Of a stretch of 64,000 nt of DNA, positions 8,510 through 18,181 are shown piece by piece (position 1 is the first letter of the stretch; each line of letters starts with the position of its first letter). Below the pieces are notes generated by a model. That model made no database searches. It was given only the letters and a program-made list of their open reading frames with translations, and had not been told where the DNA came from. Both the position numbers and the translations under genes were made by a program. The stretch is from Candidatus Stoquefichus sp. (lineage in GTDB: Bacteria; Bacillota_I; Bacilli_A; Erysipelotrichales; Coprobacillaceae): assembly GCA_021768625.1 (NCBI GenBank), contig JAETUM010000008.1, positions 1-64,000 of the forward strand. The letters are read 5' to 3'.

Positions 8510-8737
8510 AATATTCCTCCCACCTATAAATCTATTCTAACATAAAGTCTATTCTTTTTTAAAGTTCCACTCGTAAAATAATTGTCCTATATTATCGTTA
8601 TATAATTGTTATTTTGACTATGAAATAAAGATAAGTAAAGTATGTATAAAAATATTATGTTTTTTTATGAAAAAGAGTTATAATATGACACAGATATTTC
8701 ATATTTTCCTGTTATAATAAAAATGGAGGTGTAGGCA

Positions 8738-9520
8738 ATGCAAAATAAAATCATCATTACAATTTTATCTTGCTTTATTATTATTGATGTTGTGTTGGTT
8801 TATTTAACATTAACTATTACACCTGTTAAATTGAAAAGAAACTGTTTTACATTTGAATATGGAGAAGAAATTTCTACAAAAGTAGAAGAATATGTCAATG
8901 CTAATGAATCTATATTAAAAAGTATAAAATTAAATTTAAAAGGAGTTTCTACGGAAGTAGGTTTATATCATGCTTCTATAGAATACTTTGGACAAATATA
9001 TGATTTTGATATTGAAGTTGTAGATACAATTAAACCTAAAGTTCAATTAAAAAAGATTGAATTTGATATAAGATTAGGAGAAAAGGTAATTGCTAAAGAT
9101 CTTATTAAAGAAATTAAAGATCAGTCTAAAACATATGTTTATTTTTATAATGAAGAAACAGATCAATATGTAGAATCAAAATCCTATACAACAGAAGGAT
9201 CATATATTGAAAGAATTGTTGTTAAGGATGAACATGGAAATCAATCAGCTGCATTAAGGGTTAAGATTGTTGTTAGCAGAAATAAAGTGAAACCAAAGAT
9301 AACAGGAGCAGAAAGTATTGTCATTAAGTTAAATAGTCAATTTGATCCATATAAAGGTGTCAAAGCTATTGATGATATTGAGGGAAATATTTCAAATAGA
9401 GTAAAGATAGAAGGAACAGTTAATGTTCAAGAGATTGGAGAATACTTGTTGACTTATTCAGTAAGTGATAAAGATGGAAATATAATAAAAGTAATAAGAA
9501 AGGTAACAGTGGAAGAATGA
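8738..9520 (+). CDS. Membrane-anchored protein with DUF5011/Ig-like domains
   Basis: 260 residues. One N-terminal hydrophobic helix (about 5-27) acts as anchor or signal; the rest is extracellular. The C-terminal part (about 185-258) matches the DUF5011 Ig-like repeat: an AIDDIEGNIS segment, then GEYLLTYSVSDKDGN and a final strand. An earlier similar unit ends at VVKDEHGNQSAALRVKI. Such domains are found in surface and adhesion proteins of Firmicutes. Start ATG 8738 follows GGAGGTG. It overlaps the next gene (rhomboid protease) by four bases; a membrane-anchored surface protein beside an intramembrane protease makes it a possible substrate. Confidence 0.75.
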   Translation: MQNKIIITILSCFIIIDVVLVYLTLTITPVKLKRNCFTFEYGEEISTKVEEYVNANESILKSIKLNLKGVSTEVGLYHASIEYFGQIYDFDIEVVDTIKPKVQLKKIEFDIRLGEKVIAKDLIKEIKDQSKTYVYFYNEETDQYVESKSYTTEGSYIERIVVKDEHGNQSAALRVKIVVSRNKVKPKITGAESIVIKLNSQFDPYKGVKAIDDIEGNISNRVKIEGTVNVQEIGEYLLTYSVSDKDGNIIKVIRKVTVEE

Positions 9521-10086
9521 TAACAAATTTATATATTCTTATATGTTTAGGCATTTATATTTATATTCAATTTATTAATAAGGAAGATAAACTATATTGT
9601 GCAATGAAATTAGGAGCTTTTTATCCTCCTAATGTTAGAGAGAAAAAGGAATATTATCGTTTTATAACATGTAATTTTATACATATAGATTTTCTTCATT
9701 TTTTGATGAATGCTTATGTTTTGTATGATTTGGGGCAGTTCTTTGAAGAATTACTAGGAACAATGCCTTATCTTTATCTTATACTCATTTCCATGGTTTT
9801 AAGTTCATTATTATGTTATTCTGCATCTGAAATTTCTGAACAAAGTGATCGTACTATTACTTTTGGAGCAAGTGGTGTTGCTTATGGTTTCTTTGGAGCA
9901 ATTGTTGCATTGGCTTTTACTCAAGGTGGTGCGTTTTATGAATTGTTTGAAGGCTTTTTTCCTGTAATTGCAATTAACTTTGTTTATACGATATTTAATA
10001 CTCGTGTTTCTAAAACAGGACATATTGGAGGCTTTATTGGCGGTATTTTAGGAATAGTGATATTATTAGCTTTGAGGATTATATGA
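9517..10086 (+). CDS. Rhomboid-family intramembrane serine protease
   Basis: 189 residues, six hydrophobic helices. The catalytic dyad is visible: Ser119 in GASG and His169 in GHIGGFIGG. The family HxxxxHxxxN motif appears as HIDFLHFLMN near residues 56-65. Rhomboids cut transmembrane segments of single-pass proteins. ATG 9517 overlaps the stop of the DUF5011 gene (ATGA), and its own stop overlaps the YaiI gene, so three genes are coupled. The upstream single-pass protein is a candidate substrate. Confidence 0.92.
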   Translation: MITNLYILICLGIYIYIQFINKEDKLYCAMKLGAFYPPNVREKKEYYRFITCNFIHIDFLHFLMNAYVLYDLGQFFEELLGTMPYLYLILISMVLSSLLCYSASEISEQSDRTITFGASGVAYGFFGAIVALAFTQGGAFYELFEGFFPVIAINFVYTIFNTRVSKTGHIGGFIGGILGIVILLALRII

Positions 10087-10520
10087 GAGTACTTATTGAT
10101 GGTGATGCCTGCCCACAAAAATCAGAAATTAGTGAATTGACACAAAGATATCAAGTAAAGATGATTGTTTTTTTAGATTATGCGCATATTTCTCAGTCTA
10201 CAGAATATGAAGTTCGCTATTGTGAGATAGGTAGAGATAGTGTTGACTTGATGATTGTTAATGAAGTGCAAAGTGAAGATATTGTAATTACACAAGATTA
10301 TGGTTTGGCTTCGTTGGTTATTGCTAAAGGAGCAAAAGTATTACATGTGAGTGGAAAAATAATTGATCTTCAAAATATAGATGAATTGCTAATGAGTAGA
10401 TATATGGGATATAAGGAAAGACAACGTAATAAGCATATAAAAGGTCCTAAAAAGAGAACTCAAAATGATAATAAATATTTTATATCTCAATTGGAGAAAC
10501 TTTTAAAATATCAAAGTTGA
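10083..10520 (+). CDS. YaiI/YqxD family (UPF0178, DUF188) protein
   Basis: 145 residues starting MRVLIDGDACP, the typical opening of DUF188. The conserved acidic core resembles PIN/NYN-like nuclease folds (DxDxCP, later DLMIVNEVQ and DIVITQDYGLA). No reaction has been established for the family to my knowledge. ATG overlaps the rhomboid stop by four bases. The C-terminal tail is basic (KGPKKRTQNDNK). Confidence 0.9.
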   Translation: MRVLIDGDACPQKSEISELTQRYQVKMIVFLDYAHISQSTEYEVRYCEIGRDSVDLMIVNEVQSEDIVITQDYGLASLVIAKGAKVLHVSGKIIDLQNIDELLMSRYMGYKERQRNKHIKGPKKRTQNDNKYFISQLEKLLKYQS

Positions 10521-10617
10521 AGGAATTCAACATATAGGAAGAGAAAAAGTATGAATTGGAATATAAAAGAAGCTGATGATACTACGAAACAAGAACATTA
10601 TATGAAGATTATTTAAT

Positions 10618-10656
10618 AAAAAGGATGACTATATTTCATTATAATCGTCCTTTTTA
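10618..10656. terminator. Bidirectional terminator
   Basis: AAAAAGGATGA pairs with TCGTCCTTTTT (one wobble) around a 16-base loop; it lies between the converging YaiI and unknown membrane genes. Confidence 0.7.
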
Positions 10657-11738
10657 TCTAAGATAATTAATTTTTGAAAATGTTGAGAATCTTTGTTCTT
10701 TTCGTATAAATGATTAGCATTTGTATTATCGTTTTTATTTAAATAAGCAATATATAACATATAATCATAATATATTTGAATACCTGAAGTCATTTGCTTT
10801 TTATCTAATTCATAAATATATTGAATAACATCATCCCATAGTTGGTGATTAAAAGCTTCTTCTATCTTTATGCGTGTTGGAATAAAAGATGTTGTTTTAG
10901 ATTTATAAAATCTAGGATATTTTATAAAAAGTTGATTAACTTTGTCTTTATAATCATTTACATTATCTAAATGAAGTCTTAAACTAAATATATAGTTATT
11001 ATAGTTATATATAATTTGAAAGATTTTTTTCTTTGTTAGTTTCTTTTCTTCATTCCATAATAATTTAAGATAAATATTAGCATGTCCATATTCGCCTAAT
11101 CTTGATAATCCTGTTGCTATATTCATTTTATATGCAAAAGGAAGAGGCGGAAAAGCATAGTCATATTGAAGTAGAATAAAATGAACATCAACAAAGATTC
11201 CACTTTCATCATCTAAGAATGGTAAAATTGTTTTTTGATACAATTTTGTTAAAATGATTTCATGAGCAAGCATAATGAAAGTAATAAGTATATAGAGTAA
11301 GACTAATGATATACAAAAAAGTTTATTAGAATTATAGATAAATGTTGCACAGTCTAATTGATAAAAAGTAAAAGCTCCACAGAAATATATTAAAGTACAA
11401 GAAATATATTTAAGAAGAATGTTTTTTGTTAAAAAACTTTCAAATATTTGCATAGCTTTAGTATGACTTTGATTATTGATTTGTAAGGATGGCATAGCTT
11501 CGTTCTTTAGATATTGAAAGGAAGGAAAAGAATGATTAGATTTCTTTAAATTATGAATAAATAAAAAGATTTCTACAATAATCAAAACCAAAGAACATGC
11601 AAAAGGAGTTATATAACCTTCATAAGAAATAGTGATGAGCTCATTACATTTATTAGTAAAATATATTGTAATGAGTATATTTATAAACATAGATATAACA
11701 TAACTTCCCCATTTATATAATTTTAATTTTTTATTCAT
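10629..11738 (-). CDS. Unknown membrane protein with helical C-terminal region
   Basis: 369 residues. Two N-terminal helices (about 13-30 and 44-62) are followed by a second pair near 110-165, and then about 200 soluble residues rich in helices, with sizes and spacing that suggest degenerate tetratricopeptide-like repeats (GLSRLGEYGHANIYLKLLW, then FNHQLWDDVIQYIYELDKK). Such proteins often hold a sensor or scaffold role, but no function can be assigned. Start ATG 11738; GGGGGTTA upstream is a moderate ribosome site. Stands alone between converging YaiI and diverging HAD genes. Confidence 0.65.
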   Translation of the reverse strand: MNKKLKLYKWGSYVISMFINILITIYFTNKCNELITISYEGYITPFACSLVLIIVEIFLFIHNLKKSNHSFPSFQYLKNEAMPSLQINNQSHTKAMQIFESFLTKNILLKYISCTLIYFCGAFTFYQLDCATFIYNSNKLFCISLVLLYILITFIMLAHEIILTKLYQKTILPFLDDESGIFVDVHFILLQYDYAFPPLPFAYKMNIATGLSRLGEYGHANIYLKLLWNEEKKLTKKKIFQIIYNYNNYIFSLRLHLDNVNDYKDKVNQLFIKYPRFYKSKTTSFIPTRIKIEEAFNHQLWDDVIQYIYELDKKQMTSGIQIYYDYMLYIAYLNKNDNTNANHLYEKNKDSQHFQKLIILDKKDDYNEI

Positions 11739-11852
11739 AGATAACCCCCATAACTGAATATATTATAACACACAATATCATTTTTTAGTATTGAAAGAAT
11801 ATGGACAAACAAATCAAAATCATTTAAGATATACACAATCGGAGGAAGTTTT

Positions 11853-12668
11853 ATGAAATACAAATTAATAGCACTAGATCTAGATGGAACACTAAAGAAT
11901 TCAAAAAATGCAATTACTCAAAAAACAAAAGATGCATTAATACAAGCACAAAAACTAGGAGTTAAAATTGTTTTGGCATCTGGTAGACCAACACCAGGAT
12001 TACGTCATGAAGCTCAAGAGTTAGAATTAGAAAAGTATGGAGGATTCTTATTATCTTTTAATGGAGCAAGTATTATTCATGCAAAAACTAAGGAAGTGAT
12101 TTATGAACAAACCTTGACAATAGATCAAGCCAAAAGAGCATATGATAGAGCAAAAGAATATCATTTAGCGTGTATAACATATGAAGATGATGTTCTTGTG
12201 ACAGAAGATATAGATGATGTATATGTATGTGCAGAAGCACAAATTAATGATGTAGATAAGAAAAAGGTTTCTTTCAAAGAAAACTTAAAAGATCCAATAT
12301 ATAAAGTACTATTAACAGGGGATCCAGAATATGTTGCATCTATTGAAGAAGAATTCAAAAAGCCATTTCAAGATGAATTAAGTATTTATAGAAGTGCACC
12401 TTTCTTTATTGAAGTTATGGCTCAAGGAATAGATAAGGCAGCATCAATAGATAGGCTTGCTAAATATTTAGGAATTAAACAAGAAGAAGTTATGGCTTTT
12501 GGAGATGGTTATAATGATTTAAGCATGATTGAATATGCAGGTTTAGGAGTGGCTATGGCTAATGCAGTTGATGGTGTTAAAGAAAGAGCTAATGTAGTGA
12601 CTTTGTCTAATGATGAAGATGGAATTGCTTATATGCTTTCAAAATATATAGAAGGAGTTGAGTTTTAA
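11853..12668 (+). CDS. Cof-type HAD-superfamily phosphatase
   Basis: 271 residues. Motif I is DLDGTL with nucleophile Asp9 and acid Asp11; motif IV is GDGYND near residue 213; SGR at the end of motif II is present (LASGRPTPG). The large C2 cap between is typical of Cof/YidA enzymes that dephosphorylate sugar phosphates or nucleotides in the cytoplasm. ATG 11853 follows GGAGGAAG. Its stop overlaps the start of a DUF4250 gene (TAATG), so both are made from one message. Confidence 0.92.
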   Translation: MKYKLIALDLDGTLKNSKNAITQKTKDALIQAQKLGVKIVLASGRPTPGLRHEAQELELEKYGGFLLSFNGASIIHAKTKEVIYEQTLTIDQAKRAYDRAKEYHLACITYEDDVLVTEDIDDVYVCAEAQINDVDKKKVSFKENLKDPIYKVLLTGDPEYVASIEEEFKKPFQDELSIYRSAPFFIEVMAQGIDKAASIDRLAKYLGIKQEEVMAFGDGYNDLSMIEYAGLGVAMANAVDGVKERANVVTLSNDEDGIAYMLSKYIEGVEF

Positions 12669-12841
12669 TGTTGCCAAATGATCCAGTAATGTTATTAAGT
12701 TTTATAAATATGAAGTTGCGTGATCAATATGATTCATTGGATAGTCTATGTGATGACTTCAATGTTTCAAAAGAAGAAGTTATAAAAAAACTAAAAACAA
12801 TAGACTATATTTATGATAATGAAAAAAATCAATTTAAATAA
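12668..12841 (+). CDS. DUF4250 family small protein
   Basis: 57 residues opening MLPNDPVMLLSFINMKLRD, the hallmark of DUF4250, and ending with an IDYIYDNEKNQF-type tail. The middle (DSLDSLCDDFNVSKEEVIKKL) reads as a small helix-turn-helix-like helical domain, which could bind nucleic acid, but no function is known. ATG 12668 overlaps the HAD stop codon (TAATG), indicating translational coupling. Confidence 0.85.
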   Translation: MLPNDPVMLLSFINMKLRDQYDSLDSLCDDFNVSKEEVIKKLKTIDYIYDNEKNQFK

Positions 12842-12888
12842 ATAAATAATCATGATATAATAGTGAACATGTAACGGAGGGGTAGAAT

Positions 12889-14091
12889 ATGATAAAGTTA
12901 GAACAATTTCAAGAAGCAAAAAAGAGAGTCGATGAAGTGATTATTCCAACTCCCTTAATATATAGCGATGCTTTTTCAAAAGAATGCAAAAATCAAGTTT
13001 ATATTAAACCAGAAAACTTACAAAGAACAGGTGCTTTCAAAATTCGAGGTGCCTATAATAAAATAGTAAAAATGGATGATGATGCAAAGAAAAAAGGATT
13101 GATAGCATCATCTGCAGGTAATCACGCACAAGGTGTGGCATATGCTGCTAATAAATTAGGTGTTAAGGCAACAATTGTTATGCCTAAGCATACACCTTTG
13201 ATTAAAGTAGAAGCAACACAGTCACATGGTGCAGAAGTTGTATTAGCTGGAGAAGTTTATGATGATTCATATCAAGCAGCGTGCGAATTACAAAAGAAAT
13301 ATGGATATACTTTTGTCCATCCTTTTGATGATGAAGATGTTATTGAGGGACAAGGAACAATTGCATTAGAAATTTTAGAGGAATTACCAGATGCAGATAT
13401 TATCTTAGTACCAGTTGGTGGTGGAGGATTGGTGTCTGGAATTGCTTGTGCAGCTAAACAAATCAAACCAACTATTAAAATTATTGGAGTAGAACCAGAA
13501 GGAGCAGCAAGCGCTTTAGCTGCTATCAATGAAGATCAAGTTGTTGCATTAAAAGAAGCTGTAACAATTGCTGATGGAACAGCTGTTAAACAAATAGGTG
13601 AAAAAACTTTTGATTATATTAAAGAATATGTGGATGGTATTATTACTGTATCAGATTATGAATTGATGGATGCTTTCTTATTGTTAGTAGAAAAACATAA
13701 GTTGGTTGCTGAAAATTCAGGTATACTTTCATTAGCTGGTTTAAAGAAATTAAATGAAAAGAATAAAAAAGTTGTTTCTTTAATTAGTGGGGGAAATATT
13801 GATGTGATGTCTATTTCTTCTATGATTAATAAGGGATTGATTTCAAGAGGAAGAACTTTCACATTTACTGTTCAATTATTAGATAAACCAGGAGAATTAG
13901 AGTTTGTAGCTCATGTTTTATCTGAATGTAATTCTAACGTTATTGCTGTAGAACATAATCAGTTTAAAAACTTTGCTCGTTTTTCAGAAGTGGAATTACG
14001 TGTAACATGTGAAACAAATGGAGAAGTGCATATTCAAAAGATTATTGATAGATTTAAAGAAGAAGGATATGAAATTGTAAGAATTAATTAA
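12889..14091 (+). CDS. ilvA: Threonine ammonia-lyase (threonine dehydratase)
   Basis: 400 residues. PLP lysine is Lys51 in RTGAFKIRGAYNK; the SSAGNHAQG loop (74-82) and the GGGG phosphate-binding loop (177-180) are present. A C-terminal ACT-like domain (about 328-400) is the size seen in catabolic/TdcB-like or short biosynthetic IlvA forms with one ACT unit. It converts threonine to 2-oxobutanoate and ammonia, feeding isoleucine synthesis or energy metabolism. No ilv genes are adjacent, so the catabolic role is as likely. ATG 12889 follows GGAGGGG; a strong terminator follows. Confidence 0.92.
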   Translation: MIKLEQFQEAKKRVDEVIIPTPLIYSDAFSKECKNQVYIKPENLQRTGAFKIRGAYNKIVKMDDDAKKKGLIASSAGNHAQGVAYAANKLGVKATIVMPKHTPLIKVEATQSHGAEVVLAGEVYDDSYQAACELQKKYGYTFVHPFDDEDVIEGQGTIALEILEELPDADIILVPVGGGGLVSGIACAAKQIKPTIKIIGVEPEGAASALAAINEDQVVALKEAVTIADGTAVKQIGEKTFDYIKEYVDGIITVSDYELMDAFLLLVEKHKLVAENSGILSLAGLKKLNEKNKKVVSLISGGNIDVMSISSMINKGLISRGRTFTFTVQLLDKPGELEFVAHVLSECNSNVIAVEHNQFKNFARFSEVELRVTCETNGEVHIQKIIDRFKEEGYEIVRIN

Positions 14092-14118
14092 GAATGTAGA
14101 ATGCCTACATTCTTTTTT
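14092..14118 (+). terminator. Terminator of threonine ammonia-lyase
   Basis: GAATGTAG (14092-14099), loop, CTACATTC (14105-14112), then TTTTTT. Perfect 8-bp stem starting at the base after the stop codon. Confidence 0.88.
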
Positions 14119-14143
14119 GTTCTACGAAAAAATAATTATTATC

Positions 14144-14172
14144 TTGAATATAGACTTCTTTTGTTATATACT
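14144..14172 (+). promoter_or_regulatory. Promoter of the carB leader
   Basis: TTGAAT (14144-14149), 17-base spacer, TATACT (14167-14172). A start point near 14180 would give a leader of about 160 nt before carB. Confidence 0.6.
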
Positions 14173-14200
14173 ATTGAGGATAAAGGAAGGAATGAGGAAA

Positions 14201-14284
14201 ATGACAGAATTTGTGGTATATAAGAACCTTTATACTCTACATACAAATATATCATTATCTCATTTTTTATATTTTTATTATTAA
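14201..14284 (+). CDS. Possible 27-residue leader peptide upstream of carB
   Basis: ATG 14201 has a good ribosome site (AGGAATGAGG) and the frame MTEFVVYKNLYTLH...FLYFYY ends at 14284, inside the 5' arm of a terminator hairpin. This is the arrangement of a leader peptide controlling attenuation (compare E. coli pyrBI, where coupling of translation and transcription senses UTP). The peptide is rich in Tyr, Phe and Leu codons. It does not resemble the start of CarA. Whether it is translated is not shown by the sequence alone. Confidence 0.35.
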   Translation: MTEFVVYKNLYTLHTNISLSHFLYFYY

Positions 14285-14313
14285 CATATCATTTCTATTT
14301 GATATGTTTTTTT
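14283..14313 (+). terminator. Intrinsic terminator/attenuator just before carB
   Basis: AACATATCA (14283-14291), 8-base loop, TGATATGTT (14300-14308), then T-run. It stands between the promoter at 14144 and the carB ribosome site (14328-14333), so carB expression needs readthrough or antitermination. Confidence 0.7.
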
Positions 14314-14339
14314 ACGAGAAAATAAAAGGAGGATAAATT

Positions 14340-17300
14340 ATGCCAAAAAGAGAAGGCTTTAAGAGGATTAGGTTACAAGATTGTATTGGTTAATTCAAAT
14401 CCAGCTACAATTATGACTGATCCAGAAACGGCTGATGTTACTTATATTGAACCTTTAAATTTAAAAAGACTAACACAAATTATTGAAAAAGAAAGACCAG
14501 ATGCATTACTTCCAAACTTAGGAGGACAATCAGCATTAAATTTATGTGCTGAATTAGCCAATGCTGGAATTTTAGAAAAATATAATGTACAAGTATTAGG
14601 TGTACAAGTAGATGCCATTGAAAGAGGAGAAGATCGTCTTGAATTCAAAAAAGCAATGAATGCTTTAGGAATAGAAATGGCAAGAAGTGAAATTGCAAAT
14701 TCAGTAGATGAAGCTTTACAAATTGCAGAACAACTTGGATACCCAGTTGTTGTTAGACCAGCATACACAATGGGTGGAGCAGGTGGCGGACTTGTTTATA
14801 ATATTGAGGAATTAAAAACAGTTGTCACTCGTGGTTTACAAGCAAGTTTAGTGCATCAATGTTTGATTGAAGAATCTATTCTTGGATGGGAAGAATTAGA
14901 AGTCGAAGTTGTAAGAGATGCAAAAAATAATATGATTACAGTATGCTTTATTGAAAATATAGACCCATTAGGTGTTCATACAGGTGATTCATTCTGTAGT
15001 GCTCCAATGTTGACGATTTCTCAAGAAGTGCAAGACCGTTTAAAAGATCAAGCATTTAGAATTGTTGAATCTATAGGTGTTATTGGTGGAACAAATGTAC
15101 AATTTGCTCATGATCCTCGTACTGATAGAATTGTTGTTATCGAAATTAATCCAAGAACATCTCGTTCTTCTGCATTAGCTTCTAAAGCAACAGGTTTCCC
15201 AATTGCTTTGTTTTCTGCGATGTTAGCAGCAGGATTAACTCTAGATGAAATTGAATGTGGAAAATATGGAACTTTAGATAAATATGTTCCAGATGGAGAA
15301 TATGTTGTTATTAAGTTTGCAAGATGGGCTTTTGAAAAATTCAAAGGTGCACAAGATAAATTAGGAACACAAATGAAAGCTGTTGGAGAAGTTATGAGTA
15401 TTGGTAAAACTTATAAAGAAGCTTTCCAAAAAGCTATCCGTTCACTTGAAATTGGTAGATATGGATTAGGATATGCTAAAAACTTTAATGAATTAACAAA
15501 AGAAGAACTTTTGCAAAAGTTATCTGATCCAACAAGTGAAAGACAATTTATTATGTATGAAGCACTTAGAAAAGGTGCAACAATTGATGAATTATATGAG
15601 TTAACACAAATCAAACATTATTTCATTGAACAAATGAAAGAATTAGTAGATGAAGAAGAAAGATTAATGACATATAAAGGAAAACAACTTCCAGTTGAAT
15701 TATTAGAACAAGCTAAAAAAGATGGTTTTTCTGATAAATATTTAAGTCAAATCTTAGATATTGATGAATCTGAAATTAGAAAACAAAGATTAGAAAATCA
15801 TATTGATCAAGCTTGGGAACCAGTTCACGTTAGTGGAACAAAAGATAATGCATATTATTATTCTACATATAATGCTCCAGATAATAATCATATTCATACT
15901 GATAAGAAAAAGATTATGATCTTAGGTGGAGGTCCTAATAGAATTGGGCAAGGAATTGAATTTGATTATTGTTGTGTACATGCTTCTTTGGCATTAAAGA
16001 AATTAGGTTTTGAAACAATTATTGTTAACTGCAATCCAGAAACAGTATCAACAGATTATGATACATCTGATAAGTTATATTTTGAGCCATTAACTTTAGA
16101 AGATGTATTAAGTATTCATGAAAAAGAACAACCAGTTGGAGTTATTGCTCAATTTGGTGGACAAACACCATTGAATTTAGCTTCACAATTAAAAGAAAAT
16201 GGAGTTAATATTTTAGGAACAACTCCTGAAACAATTGATATGGCAGAAGATAGAGATTTATTTAATGCTATGATGGAAAAATTGAATATCCCTATGCCAG
16301 AATCTGGAATGGCTGTTACAATAGATGATGCTTTAAGAATAGCTGAAAGAATAGGATATCCATTAATGGTAAGACCTTCTTATGTATTAGGTGGAAGAGG
16401 TATGGAAGTTGTTTATGATGATGAAACATTAAAACAATATATGGCTGCTGCTGTTGGTGTAACACCTGATAGACCTATTTTAATTGATAGATTCTTAAGT
16501 AATGCAATGGAATGTGAAGCTGACGCTATTAGCGATGGAGAAAATGTCTTTGTTCCTGCAGTTATGGAACATATTGAATTAGCTGGAATCCATTCAGGAG
16601 ATTCTGCTTGTATATTACCATCTAAACATATTCCAATGCGTCATTTAGAAACAATTAAAGAATATACAAAAAAGATTGCTAAAGAAATGAATGTACGTGG
16701 TTTGATGAACATGCAATATGCTATTGCTGATGATAAAGTTTATGTTTTAGAGGCTAATCCAAGAGCTTCAAGAACTGTACCTTTAGTTTCAAAGGTATCA
16801 AATGTTAATATGGTTAAAATTGCAACAGATATTATTACTTTAGACTTAACTGGTAGAGAAACACCAGTTACAGCACTAGAAGAAAAGAAAATTCCACATG
16901 TTGGAGTTAAACAAGCTGTTTTCCCATTTAATATGTTCCCTGAAGTTGATCCAATCTTAGGACCAGAAATGAGATCAACAGGAGAAGTTTTAGGATTGGG
17001 AGCTTCATATGGTGCAGCATATTATAAAGCAGAAGAAGGAACACAATCTGTTTTACCAACTGAAGGAAAAGTTTTGATTAGTGTTAGTGATTTAGATAAA
17101 CCACAAGTTGTTGAGTTGGCAAGAGGATATTATGATGCAGGATTTACAATTGTAGCAACTGGAAAAACTTATGAAATGATTAAACATAATAATATTCCAG
17201 TAGAGAAAATTAAAAAGATTCATGAAGGTAGACCTAATATCGTAGATGCTCTTACAAATGGAGAACTAGCAATGGTTATCAATACACCTCAAGGTAAACA

Positions 17301-17469
17301 AGGTGCATCTGATGATAGTTATATTAGAAAGTCTGCTATTAAGATGAGAATTCCATATATGACAAATATTGCAGCTGCTAAAGCTTCATTAGAAGGAATT
17401 ATGGAAATGAAAATTCATGGAAGTCATGAAGTGAAATCTTTACAAGAGTATCATAAAGAGATTAAATAG
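14340..17469 (+). pseudogene. carB: Carbamoyl-phosphate synthase large subunit, N-terminal frameshifting deletion
   Basis: ATG 14340 behind AAAGGAGG encodes MPKRE, the usual CarB start, but then reads GFKRIRLQDCIG and stops. One frame away, from 14353, the CarB sequence resumes as KALRGLGYKIVLVNSNPATI and stays open to 17469. Against E. coli CarB about 29 codons are missing, including the GxGPIxIGQxxEFDY loop of the first pre-ATP-grasp domain, and the frame changes. The remainder (both ATP-grasp halves, oligomerisation and MGS-like regulatory domain) looks intact, so the loss is recent or strain-specific. TTG 14386 could begin a shortened 1027-residue protein but has no ribosome site. No carA is nearby. 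CarB makes carbamoyl phosphate for pyrimidines and arginine. Confidence 0.8.
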
Positions 17470-17484
17470 GATAAGTTATTTAAA

Positions 17485-17528
17485 AAGAAGATATGAAATG
17501 AGGATTCTCATGCATATCTTCTTTTTTT
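17485..17528 (+). terminator. Terminator after carB
   Basis: AAGAAGATATG (17485-17495) pairs with CATATCTTCTT (17513-17523), 17-base loop with a smaller inner hairpin, then a run of T. Confidence 0.8.
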
Positions 17529-17625
17529 ATAAGATGACTATAGAAATATTTGAAAATTCCTATTAAAATATGCAGTAATTTTATAAAATATAGTTTATAA
17601 TGGATACATATAGGAGGATACGATT

Positions 17626-18180
17626 ATGCGTATAGAATTAATAATTATTATAGTAGTGGTTGTATTGTTAGTATTATATGTTATTTCAACATATAACTCA
17701 TTAACAAGAGCAAAGAATAAGGCAAGAACAAATTGGGCACAAATAGATGTTGTTTTAAAGAGACGTGCTGATTTAATTCCTAATTTAGTAGAAATAGTGA
17801 AGGGTTATGCAAAACATGAAAAAGAAGCTCTTGAGAGTGTTATTAAGGCAAGAAACACATATGTGAGTGCTTCTCTTCCAGAAGAACAAATGAAAGCTGC
17901 TGGAGAATTTACAAAAGCATTGAATAAAATTATGGCTCTTAGTGAAGCTTACCCTGATTTAAAGGCTAATGATAATTTTATGGAATTACAAGCAGAACTT
18001 ATGGAAACTGAGGATAAGATTACTTATGCAAGACAATTTTATAATGATTCAGTTTATAGTTATCAAAACAAATTAGAAATGTTCCCATCAAATATTATTG
18101 CTAGAATATTTGGATTTGAAGAATATGGATTCTTTGAAGTTGATGAAAATGATAAAGCAGCACCAAAGGTAAAGTTTTAA
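17626..18180 (+). CDS. LemA family protein
   Basis: 184 residues. One N-terminal membrane helix (about 3-19) is followed by the LemA helical domain with signature RAKNKARTNWAQIDVVLKRR and DLIPNLVEIVKGYAKHE, and later ITYARQFYNDSVYSYQNKLE. LemA proteins are membrane-anchored, mostly helical proteins of unsettled function, commonly paired with DUF2207 or TPM proteins. Here the DUF2207 gene begins one base after the stop, a common pairing that suggests a joint envelope function. ATG 17626 follows AGGAGG. Confidence 0.93.
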   Translation: MRIELIIIIVVVVLLVLYVISTYNSLTRAKNKARTNWAQIDVVLKRRADLIPNLVEIVKGYAKHEKEALESVIKARNTYVSASLPEEQMKAAGEFTKALNKIMALSEAYPDLKANDNFMELQAELMETEDKITYARQFYNDSVYSYQNKLEMFPSNIIARIFGFEEYGFFEVDENDKAAPKVKF

Positions 18181-18181
18181 T

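Noticed and set aside
10551-10616. 21-codon frame with a ribosome site before the convergent terminator
   Set aside because: Too short, no recognisable similarity, directly followed by a terminator; probably chance.
12889-17469. Open frames on the minus strand inside ilvA and carB
   Set aside because: They are mirror frames of strongly coding genes with no ribosome sites.
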